Shown here in pieces: positions 23,521 to 34,851 of a DNA stretch of 64,000 nucleotides. Each line of letters opens with the position of its first letter. The stretch's first letter is position 1. Under the pieces are notes generated by a model that worked only from the letters and a program-made list of their open reading frames with translations, was not told the DNA's origin and searched no databases. The translations under genes and the position numbers were made by a program. The stretch is from Prinsepia uniflora (lineage: Eukaryota; Streptophyta; Magnoliopsida; Rosales; Rosaceae). Location of the stretch: the NCBI GenBank assembly GCA_032719365.1, contig CM064867.1:61812136-61876135 (forward strand). The letters run 5' to 3'.

Positions 23521-24750
23521 TTTCTAGTTTAGGTTGTGTATCGGAACTAGTAAAGAGTGGAGATCTGCGAGTTGGAATCACTAGCTTTGGCTTGGTCATG
23601 CATAGGAACCTGAGATGCAACAAACATACAATGTGAGAGTCATATCCTAATCGCGACAATAGATAAGATAAATGGGCAAGCGAGATAGATAGACATGAAA
23701 TGTAGAGAACATAAAATACACAAACAACATTGTATGTGTAAAAAACAGGTTATAGACAGGTAAGTAAAGAAGTTAAAGAGTATAACCAAGAATATGCAAG
23801 GTAGATCACGACAAAAATATGCAAAAACACAAGTTCAAAAACGTCCAAATTGATGCAACACAAAAAAGTCTACATGAAGAATGGTGTGAATGCATAAGAG
23901 GGAAATCGTTAGAACCTGCATAAGACATAAGAATTACGTGACATTGCATGAAAAGAATAGCCTGCTCCTTAGATCTCACTTCCTTATATTCACATAGTCA
24001 TAGGGGGCCCGGTGATGAAATCCGAGCATCATGAAACCGCAGAGAGGATATGCAATCTACCAATGCAATAGATAGAGTCTTAGAGTGACATGAATAATTT
24101 TCCACTTCGCTTCTCATAGTACTTTCATGTGTGTACGGCCTGCGCGTACTGATAAACATATTTCAATCCCCTCCATCATTCAACTTTAATCATGGCCAAT
24201 TGGAATAGATGTAACGCGAGAAGCACGGCCTAATTTCGAGAACACCCCGAGACTAACCTGCCTATGGTATGTACTTCATTGGAGTCCTCTTTCTTAGTGC
24301 CCTATTTGTCACCAGTCATAACCCTCCTAGACACCATAACCAACCGATGCAAGTTTTCAAAATAGAGGTTTACCAAACCCAAGTGTTTACAACCTCCGCC
24401 CCAACCTCATGTCCATAGATTCGAGTCTATAGTGTGTGGTGATGAAATCCACACATCACGAAGGGTTAAGGAGAAAGTAAACAAAACGGGCGCTACCTGT
24501 TCTCGAAAGTAATATTTTGAAAAGAAAGGTTTTGAGATTCATGCAACTCTAAAACATTTAATAGGAAACAATTTTAAAAAAATTATATTATTTTTTTTTA
24601 TTTTCTGAAATTCTTTTTTGAAACATAATTTTTTTATTTCTTTTAAACACAATTATTACAATTTATAAACAAGTATGAAAATATGTACGAATATAATATT
24701 TACATTATGAACATATATACATAAACGAAATGATACAAAATATTATTTCA
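23521..24750 (-). other. Athila 5' leader between PBS and gag
   Basis: Noncoding, A-rich on the plus strand. Two related small inverted repeats stand out: GTGATGaaatccgagCATCAT (about 24012-24032) and GTGATGaaatccacaCATCAC (about 24439-24459), candidates for leader RNA hairpins (packaging or dimerisation). No ORF is supported. Confidence 0.55.
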
Positions 24751-24769
24751 ATCCCCAGTAAAGGCGCCA
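24751..24769 (-). other. Athila primer-binding site (tRNA-Asp-like)
   Basis: Minus strand reads TGGCGCCTTTACTGGGGAT, beside the 5' LTR. Athila elements normally use the 3' end of tRNA-Asp (TGGCGCC...GGGGA); this copy keeps TGGCGCC and GGGGA with a few changes between. Confidence 0.75.
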
Positions 24770-24774
24770 AAAAT

Positions 24775-26113
24775 TGATATGCTAAAACTAAGAATTAAAG
24801 TAAACACAAAGTCACACTCAACACTTAATAAAAACATATGCAAATTAAAACCCTTTTGTATAGATGTAGCATTGATAAGTAGGGATCGTTCTTAACTGGG
24901 GATTGAAGGTACATAAGCATGATTATCGTTTGATTAATTAAATAAGGGGGTAGTTGATTGTTTCTATTATCCTACGTGATTAACTAATCTAAACTAACAT
25001 AATCTATTATTTACATGGTCAACTCATTTTTAACCTAACTCATTCATAAATTATGCCAATTCCAAAATCTACGAAATTCCATAACCTTAATTCTACGAAG
25101 TACAAGCATATTATCTCAAGTACGTGCCAGGAAATGCCCTAGACACTTTCAATGATCTAGATTTGGGACCCTCTATATCTAATCAAGCATTAAGCACAAC
25201 ATATAATTATAACAAAAATCAAGATATTGAAACACATGGAAGATTATTGAAATTCATATAAGATATAAAACCAGAATTATATTAAAAATAAATCCAATAA
25301 ACGATATTCAATAGAAAGAAGAAGAAGGCAATTATAGGGTAAGGGGATCGTGATACACTTTTTATCTCGGGAATTTCCTTAGGGATGCAAAGTGGCTCGA
25401 CTCTCCTTAGTGAGACAACCGGGAATTGCCCTAGATTGTCGCGGATGAAGGTGTTTATGATGGAATATGGTGTAATTGGCTATTACTAAAGAAATCTCGA
25501 ATTATTGAAGAGGGAAATTTGGTAAGCAGAGCTTTGATACAAAAATGGGCGACCTCTTACAAATAAACTAAGTCTCTCTATTTATAGAAGAAAATTAATC
25601 CTCAAATAAATAGGAGTTTGCAATTTAAATCCTAAAAGAAAAATGATTAAGCTTGGGCTGCACACGTGGAATGGCCATTGGGCTATGCGAATTGATGGTT
25701 GTAAGGATGAAATGCGAGCAAGTGGGCTGAGACTGCAAATAATGGGCCGCTGGACACACGGGCTGGTGAAGTGGGGCAACTAGGCTTGATGACACGGAAA
25801 TGTGGGCCTCGGGCAGATTGCGCTCAGGCGAGATTTCTGGGCTTTGGACTGCATGGGATATTGGAAATGGCCGCATGCAATCAGGGCCGCGCGAAATGAG
25901 TTGCAAGCTGGATTTAGCGCTGGGCTTGTATTTAATAATTAATACTGAATTATAAAATTTAACTATTAACCCACAATTAGTTACTAATTAATTAATTTTA
26001 GTAATTAATAAATGAAACGAATAAAAGGAGATAGAATAAATATAATTAAAGTTCTAACAAAGTAAAATATAAAGGAAATTGATATAACAAGATGATAAAA
26101 TATGAGCTTATCA
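24775..26113 (-). mobile_element. Athila 5' LTR (minus strand)
   Basis: Plus-strand reading TGATATGC...GAGCTTATCA, 1339 bp, with short terminal inverted repeats TGATA/TATCA. It is homologous to 6014-7475 but lacks about 190 bp between 25640 and 25660 relative to that copy. A minus-strand TATAAATA box lies at 25579-25586. The flank to the right is CATAC; the matching TSD at the other end was lost with the truncated 3' LTR. Confidence 0.9.
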
Positions 26114-26539
26114 CATACCAACATATCATCATCAGTCACATCATCCGTGTAACGCGTGCAAATAAGCTCCATGACGGCTCAGATCCGAGCACGTCGTCGA
26201 GAACATATCAACGGCCGACGTTCCAATCTTCATGAACAAATCAACGAACGATGCCATATATTATAAGCACTTCTGAGTCGAGCCTACCACGGCTGCTTGA
26301 CAACAAGCAGTGCATCGTGATCTCTCCAGGGGCAACCCATCACATCCCGAAGGCAAGCAATACTCATCGAGAACTCTATGGTGAAACATATTCACACCAC
26401 AGTCTCTCTCCGAGGAAACACATTCCGACCGGAGTCATTAATCTCAAGAGGATGGTCTCATTGAAAATAGTTATCAAATCTATCTCGTAGGGTCTCCGCC
26501 CGAAATCAAATCTCATAAAACATCTCAATAGGGCTTCTG
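26114..26539 (-). mobile_element. Minus-strand LTR, segment 2 of 4
   Basis: Continues the LTR begun at 5644 after the Athila insertion. It has hairpin-array style sequence (e.g. GGGTctccgcCCGAAATC, GACCggaGTC) and joins in homology order to the part resuming at 29206 ('tttgactataatccaagtcaagg' follows in other LTRs). The LTR at 26540 then interrupts it. Confidence 0.5.
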
Positions 26540-27009
26540 TGATAGGACCCGGCCCGATCTCCCATGGGGACCACCGGGGGCAAGGCCTTCTTCCATCTAA
26601 CATGTAACACAACAATACCACAACTACCCTTACTGGGGTTATATTAACACAAATACCCTTACTAGGGTTCCAAAATACACACTGGTGTTTAATACAACAG
26701 TATTGTCAGATAAGGGACGAGAGCATTATGTTCGTACTAATAAAATAATTACAAACACCTACCCCGCAAGGTGAATAGAATGCAACGGTACTATTTATGC
26801 CTTGGCCCCAGAGTCGGTCTCCGTCTCAGTTTCACCACCTGGAGGGTCAATAAAATAGTCAAAGTATGAGTGGACAAAAAATAAATCGGTTATAAACTCA
26901 TTTTGAAAACATATACAGTCTGACCCTCTGTTTTAGAAATATGCATGCATTTAAGATAAATCAGATAAACACAATTAAATCATACATATAAATATCTATA
27001 CATATACAT

Positions 27010-27127
27010 ATAACTATACATGTATACATCTGGACGCAAACATCAGTGAAACATAATATATATATATATATAACTATACATGCATACATCTGGATGCAAA
27101 CATCAGTGAAACATAATATATATATAA
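27010..27127. repeat. Tandem duplication with TA microsatellite
   Basis: A unit of about 60 bp ('actatacatgtatacatctgg...cagtgaaacataa' plus (TA)n) occurs twice in a row with few differences. It lies in the hairpin-array part of the LTR at 26540-29205. Confidence 0.75.
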
Positions 27128-28139
27128 CCCATCCTCGACATCCCAGATGTCCAACCACTATCAGTCATGATTTCTCTACAGTACATGTACTACTCGGCGT
27201 CTCATCTCCGAGTCTACCCCCAGGATCTACGACGTCTAGGGTGGATCTACCTCGGATCTTAACGTGTCCGAGATGATATCATAACTCCTGAGCTTGAGCT
27301 CCTCCTCGGAGTCACCCATCTCAAGCAGTGGATCGTGACAACTCTAGGATCATCAACGTCTGGCGGAGACTAAACCCCACATACATGAGGGTATATATAA
27401 GTGTGAAAACATGCAATTCAGTAATATAATATTTGAAATCCATCTTTTCTGAGATCAAAACAAACCACTGTTTAATCTGGGGCTAGGCCCGAAACCTTTT
27501 AAAAACCTCGTCCATAAATCCATTTCTAAAGCCCGTTTCTCAAGAACTGCTTATACCGGATCAGCGGTCAAATCATTTGAACCAATCTTTCTTTCAAAAC
27601 TCTGTTGACCCTCAAACCTGATTCAACCAGTTACCAATTGGGTCTCATGCTCGAAAACCTCATTTTTCATGTAAATCCATAACATAATCTATGATCAATG
27701 ATTCGAGTATATAAATTCCATGATTCCAGAACATTTAACTTAAATCAATTAAGATAACATGTAAAATGGTTATGCATGCATTTCAGTATAAAACAATAGT
27801 CCACTCACAATCAGTCCGTGTTGCGCTAACGAACAACCAAAACCTGTCCCGAAGCTAAACACAGTCTCCGAGCCTACCCAAATACATCCAAAGGTCACTA
27901 ATTGACCCCACTAGGTCTAACATCAAACCCTAAAACAAAATCGGCCTGGGAACACGTCTAGAACACGCTTCCTGAGGTTAAAAACCTCAATTTGACCAGC
28001 CTAAAGATCTCCAATCGACTTGAAACCACCACCATTGGATTCGTAAAGTTGAAACCTTAAAAATGGTGCCAGTCTCACCTCGAAACTTGCTCCTATGCTC
28101 CCCCAAGCGTGGGTCAACGTTTTTGGTCCAAAGTCAACG

Positions 28140-28450
28140 GTCAACTCTACTGAAGTCAGCATGACGTCACTGCTGACGTCATCTGACAATGTCAGACTAA
28201 AAAGTGTCAGACTTTGACATGGGCCACATGTTAGACACTGACAGGTGCCATATGTCTGGCTCTGATAGGTACCACGTGTCAACAACTCACTGGTCCACGT
28301 CACTGACATGTTAGTGACACGTGGCACCCTCTGATTGGGCCACTTCACTGACATGTTAGTGCTGACTGTGCACTAACAGGTGACACATGTCATACTCTGA
28401 GTGGTCCACATTTTTTTACAACCTGACAAGTGATGACGTGAATTGTTGAT
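28140..28450. promoter_or_regulatory. bZIP-like motif cluster in an LTR
   Basis: Several TGACGTCA/TGACGTCAT palindromes (about 28154, 28168), CACGTGTC and GACACGTGG (about 28272 and 28315), plus repeated TGTCAGAC/TCTGACA. These resemble C-box and G-box targets of plant bZIP factors. Binding is inferred from motif only. Confidence 0.45.
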
Positions 28451-29205
28451 GTCATCACCCCTAACCTCTCGACGGGTCGGTATTCGGGTTGCTCAAACCC
28501 ACAAACCCGACCCAGCTGTAACTCCACCATTTTTTACCTTTTTTCAAAACCGTTGCTACCACTAGGATCGTCTAGGTGTCTAGGATAGATCTATGGGTTC
28601 AAATTCAACTAAAACACATTAAATTCATACCTTAGCTCAAGCAATAATGGAGGCTAGTTTTTCCGTTCAATTTCCCGTCGATCCCGTCGCATCTGGTTCT
28701 GGGCTCCAATCGACTCGTACCAACCCTAAAAAACATACTGGGCCCTTAGATCCACTTAACACAGCCTAAAATCCAAACCCAAACTTGACCAGATCATGAG
28801 AGTTTCGGGGTTTTACCTGCGATATCCTCTCCGCCGCTGTTCTCAGCCCTGAGTCATTATCAACCACACTCTTTATCACTCATAATGGTCACAATTGAAG
28901 GATGGAGGTTTAAGGAAGATAGGTCAATGGCTGTGTGTTTGTGTGTTTGCTAAAACTGTGTACACAGTTTGAATGAGCAATTGAGAGAGAGAACAGATAC
29001 ATCACCCCAATCTTTTGGGTAAATGGGCTAGTTAGATGAGTGACACTTGTCACTCATCTGATTGATCCAAGGAATCAGTTAACCAATCTAATAATGCCAC
29101 TTGTCTCATAACCTAAGAAAATGTAATAGTAACCCTCAAACTCCTTGCCCTGTAACTTTCGCGTCAAGCGTCCAAAATCGGCATGGCTCCTGTCCATGAC
29201 GGTCA

Positions 29206-30836
29206 AGGGTCAACATCCAAACAGTGTCTCAAGTCAAATTCAAATCACTATTCAAAATCACCTTTGACTATAATCCAAGTCAAGGTCAATATTCAAATTG
29301 CTCTCAAGCCCTAGATAGCATTTCACTCATCTCCGTGAAATCATTCAAAACTGAATATCAAAACATCATTCAAACCATGATCCAACCAACATATAAACCA
29401 TCATGAAATTTCTCACTCAAAGCCATAAATAAACCAAGCATTTCAAACCATATTCATAAATCATTAAAACATATATATGCATGCATCATTTAGAAATCAA
29501 AGTCCACTCAAAGACTATCCAAGCTGCGCTCACAAACTGCACCGTAAGCCAATTTGAGGCTAACCCAACGTCTCTGGAGCGTTCGGACCTGTCCAAATCA
29601 TACCCAAACGTTACTAGTTATCCATACAAGTCCAAACCATAAACCCTCAAAACTCCTGGAACAGTAAACGTGTCCCGAACATGCTTTCCATGGCTAAAAA
29701 TCTCCAAATGACCTATCAAACGATCTCTGATCGATTTGAAACCATCATCATTCGATTCAGATTGTTGAAACCTTTCGAACAAGACCAAATTAACCTCGAA
29801 ATTCATGTCCACGCGCCTAGTAAATGCTGACATCATCGGATGATGTCATCTGTTGACATCACTACTGACGTCATCTGCTCACATCAGCCTAACATCAGAT
29901 AGCTCAGATAGGTTTCCACGTGTCACCCTCTGACACAGCCACATCATATGATGACATCACCTGATGACATCATCACTGCCACGTGTCCTACCACGTGGTA
30001 CCATCTCACTAGTCCACATGATCTGACATCGCTGATGTGGACTGCCATGTCACCTGATAGCTCTTGACACATTGCCACGTGGCACCACCTCACTGGTCCA
30101 CGTGGTCTGACAAGTCCGACGTGACCCTACCATGTCAGCTGCTAACTCGACAGACACCAGGCCACGTGTCACCCTCTGGTTGGCCACGTGGCTTGACATG
30201 ATGACATGGACTGCCACATCATCTCCTTCAATCTCTGGCCAGGTCGACTCGAACCTCTATAATGGGTCCTTCGACCCGCGACCCTAACCAAACAATAACT
30301 CAGCCAAAACTCAACATTTTTTAGCCATTCTTTTTCTATTCGACTCATCTCACTCCTAGGAAGAGATTCCTAAGCCTAAAAGGTGAAGAAGGTACCTGAA
30401 AATAGGTGGCCTTGGTCAAATCCTCACGGGTCACCTTCAAGCTCGAACCTAGGTCTATTCCCTCATCCAAGTTTCCTGTTTCTCAGCTTCATCCACTCGC
30501 AGGAACTACAGAAGATCACAGAAGCATCAGCTTCGAGTTCCAACTATCCAAAAAAAAAATCCAATTCCAAGCTTACTGTTTACCTTTTTCACGGGTTTTC
30601 GGCCACCACCACCACGGCTCCACCGTACATTCGCCGTCTCTCACGGCTCCACCGTCCTTCACCGTCTCTCACGGCCTCCCCCACTCTCTGAGTCACTCTC
30701 TACCTCTCTCTCAGGCCAGCACAGGATGAGAGGATGATGCTAATGGTTTTTAGCAGGGTTTCGAGTTGGATGAATGAAATGAAGGGGAAATGGTGTAAAT
30801 GCTTGTATGTGAATTGTGGACCAAAGGAAGGGTAAC
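29206..30836 (-). mobile_element. Minus-strand LTR, segment 3 of 4
   Basis: Resumes inside the hairpin-array region (29270-29350: TTGACTataatccAAGTCAA), then ATGCATGCAT (about 29478), 'gtccactca' (29500-29508), a bZIP-motif cluster, and the promoter region to 30836. The complete chromovirus inserted here duplicated GTAAC, and the LTR continues at 40603 with 'acttgtcactcatctg', the same phrase found in other LTRs (e.g. 29042). Confidence 0.7.
29820..30230. promoter_or_regulatory. Dense G-box / C-box cluster in an LTR
   Basis: Seven CACGTG cores between about 29916 and 30190, with many TGATGACATCA/TGACGTCA-like sites, mostly inside a recurring 'ccacgtgtcaccctctg' phrase. This is far more than expected by chance in 400 bp. 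It suggests bZIP/bHLH-responsive transcription of this LTR family, by motif inference only. Confidence 0.5.
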
Positions 30837-33436
30837 TGTAACGCCCCGAAAATTTCAAAAACTGTAAAATATTAAAATAATGTGACAATGATGTTTTTAC
30901 CCCTGGAGGGACATGGCTAAAAGTTGACTTTTTGTTTGGCATACTTTTTGTACATTTTTCTTGTGCCATTGTGTAGGTCTCGGAACGCTGAATCCGTAGA
31001 CAGGTGGCACGTCGAAAACAGAGTTCGGATGAAGAAGTTACGGGGTTGTGAAGTGTAGGGGTAAAATGGTAATTGTGCTTAAGGGGGGTAAAATGGTAAT
31101 TGTGATCAGGGCTAATTAAATTAGGTAATTAGCAGCTGAGTCATGAGCTGAGGGACAATTGTCATTTGGAATTCATGCTTAGTGACAACAAAGCACCGTT
31201 TGCCGCTAAACAACCATAAACAATTTCATTAACCGTCCATGTACATCCATATTAGTTTGATTGATCATGATCCTAAACTAACTGATACCATTGTGACAGA
31301 GAGAAAAAACAGAGAGAATTAAACGAGAGAAACTGAGTAAAAACCAACACAAGGCAACTGCCAGTACACTGGGCATACCCGAAATAACCATTGAAGGACC
31401 CAAATTTGATTTTAATTTTTGAGACGATTTCAATCGAAATTGAGGTGATATTTCATCTTCTGGGAACTAGACGACTCGAACCCAATCAACTGGAACAAAA
31501 ATTGGAGGTGAATTGGTGTCGAACAGGCTCTGCAACTGTTCTGAAAATTTGAGCTTGCGTTTGATTACTTGGAGGTAATGATTTGTGAAATTGATTCCAA
31601 TTTCATACTTAGAGTGAAGGTTAGATGCTTCTGGTATAATCAATTGAATGATATAGGTTGATTTTGGGGTAGAACCCGAGTTAGGACCCGTCGGGTTTCG
31701 AGGTCGAGTCGAGGGATTTAGGATCTTGTTTCACGAAATTGAGTTCATAGATCCTTAATTCATATTGACTTGATGCTAATGAGTGAAAGAACGGAAGGAA
31801 TTGGGTTCAAATTGGTAGAAACCAAATCGGGTCTGATCGCGGGTCCACGACCCGTTTACCAGAGAAACGGGCGAGAGAGAAAACTGTAGCAGGTACTGTT
31901 CACGGCGTGTGGCTGTCACGCGCAGCCGCTTGCGGAGGCGCGTGAGGGCGCGTGACAGGAAATCTGAAGGAGGGTCCAACATACTTTTTGATGTTCTCGA
32001 TGATACGGACCTATTGGCGTTAGTTTCGGGTCAATCGGATATAAATTGAGGATAGTTTTACGTATCCGAAGCGTATAGGTTACGTTTAAATAATATTATT
32101 TTATTCCGATGATTAGGAAATCCGTACACAAGATTATATGATACTCAAGTAACCCTATATTACATGTTTGACAGGCCGAAATATTCTCGGGACATCGGAC
32201 GAGAACGAACAGCTCGAATCCGAGCAATCTGGACGGTGTGTGAGTGGGTTTTTTTTTCTACCCTAAATGCATGCACATATGTTTGAACTGCTTTTAAATG
32301 CTTTATGATATGATTTAAATTGATTTACTATGATTGATGATGTGATATGATGATTTCCGGATTTTGGGGATATTATATTATTTTATATTTCTTTGGGCAC
32401 GATTTTTCGAGAAAATCATAAAATTGTGATTTTGGGCGATGGCCTGAGATTTGAGATGGGTTTTGACTCTGATACTACGTTACCTAATTTAATTGATGAA
32501 ATTGATTTATAAATTATATGTTGGACATTGTGTTATAAATAGATTTGTGGAACTTACTTGGGCTTGGTAAAAGCTATATTTCGGGCAGAGGCCCTGTTGA
32601 ACTATTGATTTGATTTTGAGATTTAAATGGTTTTGAAACGAGATTATTGGCTATTGGTACCATCCTCTGTGATTTGATGGTCTCCTCCAGACGTCGTAGA
32701 TCCTGGAGTAGTCACGATCCACTACCTGGAGATGAGTAGCTCCGAGGGGAGGCTCAGTCACAGGAGTGTGAGATTATGATGATATCCTCTAGACGTCGTT
32801 GATCCTGGAGATGATATCACCCCAGACGTCGTTGATCCTGGGGAGGTACTCGGACGTGAGACACCCGAGTTTCACGCGTTGCATTGATATCGTGACGGGT
32901 TATTGGATACTGAGATTGGATGTTGAGGATGGTGGTATCATGATTGATTTTAAATTGGATTGGCTGTTTTATTTTACCTTTGATTTCTATGACTCATATT
33001 TTATGTGATATGCATGCATGTTTACAAAACTGGAGGGTAAGACTAGTTTTGATAAATCAATGTATTTCTAAACCTTTATTTTGGTCCACTCACACCTTTC
33101 ATATTTTTTTTGTACCCTCCAGGTCCATGTACAGGTACTGAGGCTCGTATCGAGGCAGAAGAATAAACAGACCGTTGCGTACTCAAGTATCTGACCGTGT
33201 AGGATTTTGATCTTTGTTTGTAAATATTTCTTAGGCTCTGTAAACCGGTTGACAACTGAGGTAGTCAACGGTCCTAAAGACGTACCTATCTCTGGTCTGA
33301 CTATGTGCGTTGTTTGTTGTGTTGTGTATCTATATATATATATATACCTGAACTACTTTTGTTATTGTACGGTTATAGTCAGACGGGAGCAGGATCTTTC
33401 GCGATTATCGAGGGATAATCGGGATGGGTTCTGTCA
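30837..33436 (+). repeat. 5' LTR of the complete chromovirus
   Basis: TGTAACGCCCCG ... GGATGGGTTCTGTCA, 2600 bp. It contains a U3 box with ACAGGTGGCACGTCG (about 31000), GC-rich CACGCGC repeats (31910-31955), GTGAGTGGG (about 32240), ATGCATGCA (about 32268), the hairpin array (32590-32880), ATGCATGCAT (33010-33019), GGAGGGTA/TACCCTCC around GTCCACTCAC (33084-33093) and the terminal GTCTGACTAT/ATAGTCAGAC pair. Confidence 0.95.
32590..32880 (+). repeat. Mini-hairpin array in the 5' LTR
   Basis: CTCCAG-(12)-CTGGAG at 32685-32708, CTCTAG-(12)-CTGGAG near 32787-32810 (one G.U-type change), CCCCAG-(12)-CTGGGG at 32820-32843 and CTCGG...CCGAG at about 32849-32869. The loop 'acgtcgttgat' is kept while both stem arms change. 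Repeated in the 3' LTR at about 39778-40045. Confidence 0.85.
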
Positions 33437-33439
33437 AAT

Positions 33440-33458
33440 TGGTATCAGAGCATAGGTT
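33440..33458 (+). other. Primer-binding site (initiator tRNA-Met)
   Basis: TGGTATCAGAGCATAGGTT starts 4 bases after the 5' LTR. TGGTATCAGAGC is complementary to the 3' end of plant initiator tRNA-Met, the primer used by most plant Ty3/gypsy chromoviruses. Confidence 0.95.
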
Positions 33459-33529
33459 GTGGTCTGAGTCAGGCACATGGTGTGCATGTGTTGTTATACT
33501 GATTTTTTTCTGTTTACTGCTACCTCAAT

Positions 33530-34540
33530 ATGCCTCCGCGATGCGAGCCTCGTGCACAGCCTGGCGAAGAGATAGAGAGTCCAGATGTCGAAAGAGCTCA
33601 ACGTTTAGGGGCCACTAGTTTTACTGGCCAGACCAACCCAGACGAAGCCTATGATTGGATTACCTAGTTGGAGAGGATTTTTGAGATCATGCGATGTCCA
33701 CCATGAGACATGGTTCCATTGGCTACGTTTATGCTGAGTAGTCAGGCATATAGATGGTGGCGCGGCTTACAGTTGACGGGATTGGATGCCAACACCCTGA
33801 GTTGGGAGGACTTCAGGCATCGTTTCCTAGACCAATTCTATCCTCGTTCCTTTCGTAATGCCAAGGAAGTGGAGTTCCTTCAGCTGCAACAAGGAAATAT
33901 GTCTGTGGCTGACTATGAACAGAAGTTCTTGAACCTAGCTAATTTCGCTCCTCTGTATGTGGCTAATGAAGAAGATAAGTGCAGAAGGTTTAAGCAGGGG
34001 TTGAGGAATGAGATCCGTGGTGCTGTAACAGTGGGATCGTTTGCTACTCTGAGGGAGTTATCTGATGCTACCGCTAGGGTTGAGGCAACATTACCAGTAC
34101 GACAGCAGTTTTTGGGTTTCGGCCGGCGCCGAGAGCGACAATATCAGGGAGCCCCGAATCAAAGATGGCCAAAAAGGGGTGGTTTTAGTTATGGATCTTC
34201 ATGTGGTACTCGACCGAGTTATAGTAGTGGAGGAGGTACACAGAGATCTGGTGTTCGACCTCAGGCAACAACTCAGTCTAGTGGAACATCTGTGGGATCT
34301 ACTGTGAGACAGAGTGAGAGATCTAGTCGGCCGAGTTCAGTGACTTGTTTTTCTTGTGGAGAGCCTGGACACATTATAAGGAACTGTCCATACCGGTCAG
34401 GTAACAGTGGTACAGGTCGGGGAACAGCAGAGCAGAATTGGAATACAACTTCGTCTTCTGATGCGAATGGAGGGAGCGGAGTTGGTCGCGGATGTGTTGG
34501 ATCACGGGGACGTGGTCAGACTTCAGGACCACAGGCTTGA
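33530..34540 (+). pseudogene. gag: gag (capsid/nucleocapsid) with three in-frame stops
   Basis: Starts at ATG 33530 (MPPRCEPRAQPGEE), the same start type as the related gag at 60589 on the other strand. Retrotransposon gag core: YRWWRGLQLTGLDANTLSW, FLDQFYPRSFRNAKEVEFLQ, GNMSVADYEQKFLNLANFAP and EEDKCRRFKQGLRNEIRG. A CCHC zinc knuckle (CFSCGEPGHIIRNC, 34346-34387) binds RNA. Stops: TAG at 33665, TGA at 33704 and TGA at 34538, the last between gag and protease in the same frame. The first two interrupt a region that is open in the minus-strand gag relative, so they are degenerative; the third could in principle be a readthrough site but is probably another lesion. Confidence 0.9.
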
Positions 34541-34851
34541 GTGTTTGCAGTAACCCAACAGGAGGCCCGAGCAACTCCGGAAGTGGTGACAGGTATGCTT
34601 CCTATTTTTGGTCATGATGCACGTACCTTAATAGACCCGGGAGCTACTCATTCATTTGTTTCTTGCACTTATGCAATCTTAGCTGATAGAGAAATTTCTG
34701 CACTCGGTTGTGAGATGGGAGTCGGTACGCCGACCGGTGATGTTTATGTAGTCAACCAAGTGATACGAGATTATCCTGTATTGATAGGGGTTGTGCATCT
34801 AGTAGCTGACTTAATATTGTTAGATTTTGTGATTTTGATGTCATACTTGGG
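34541..34851 (+). pseudogene. Aspartic protease (retropepsin) with 8-bp frameshift
   Basis: In gag frame: EARATPEVVTGMLPIFGHDA, then the active site TLIDPGATHSFVS (the DPGAT form is usual in this clade; Asp codon at 34634-34636). It cleaves the polyprotein. Near the end, 'gattttgt' (34823-34830) is followed by 'gattttga' (34831-34838): a near-perfect 8-bp duplication that shifts the frame, so the continuation is read in another frame from 34852. Confidence 0.85.

Larger units (their letters stand above)
26540..29205 (-). mobile_element. Minus-strand LTR inserted in another LTR, 3'-deleted
   Basis: Starts TGATAGGACCCGGCCCG at 26540, with GGAGGGTCA at about 26842, 'gagtggac' (26869-26876), TGACCCTC, ATGCATGCAT at 26941-26950, hairpins, a second ATGCATGCAT near 27772 and GTCCACTCAC near 27799. 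It ends within the U3 part ('cggcatggctcctgtcc', about 29180-29196); the final 250-300 bp are missing. Left flank TTCTG has no partner, consistent with the deletion. Confidence 0.7.

Noticed and set aside
33440..33458. tRNA-Met gene fragment
   Set aside because: Only the 3'-end complement is present, at the LTR border; it is a primer-binding site, as at 60619-60630 and 62557-62570.
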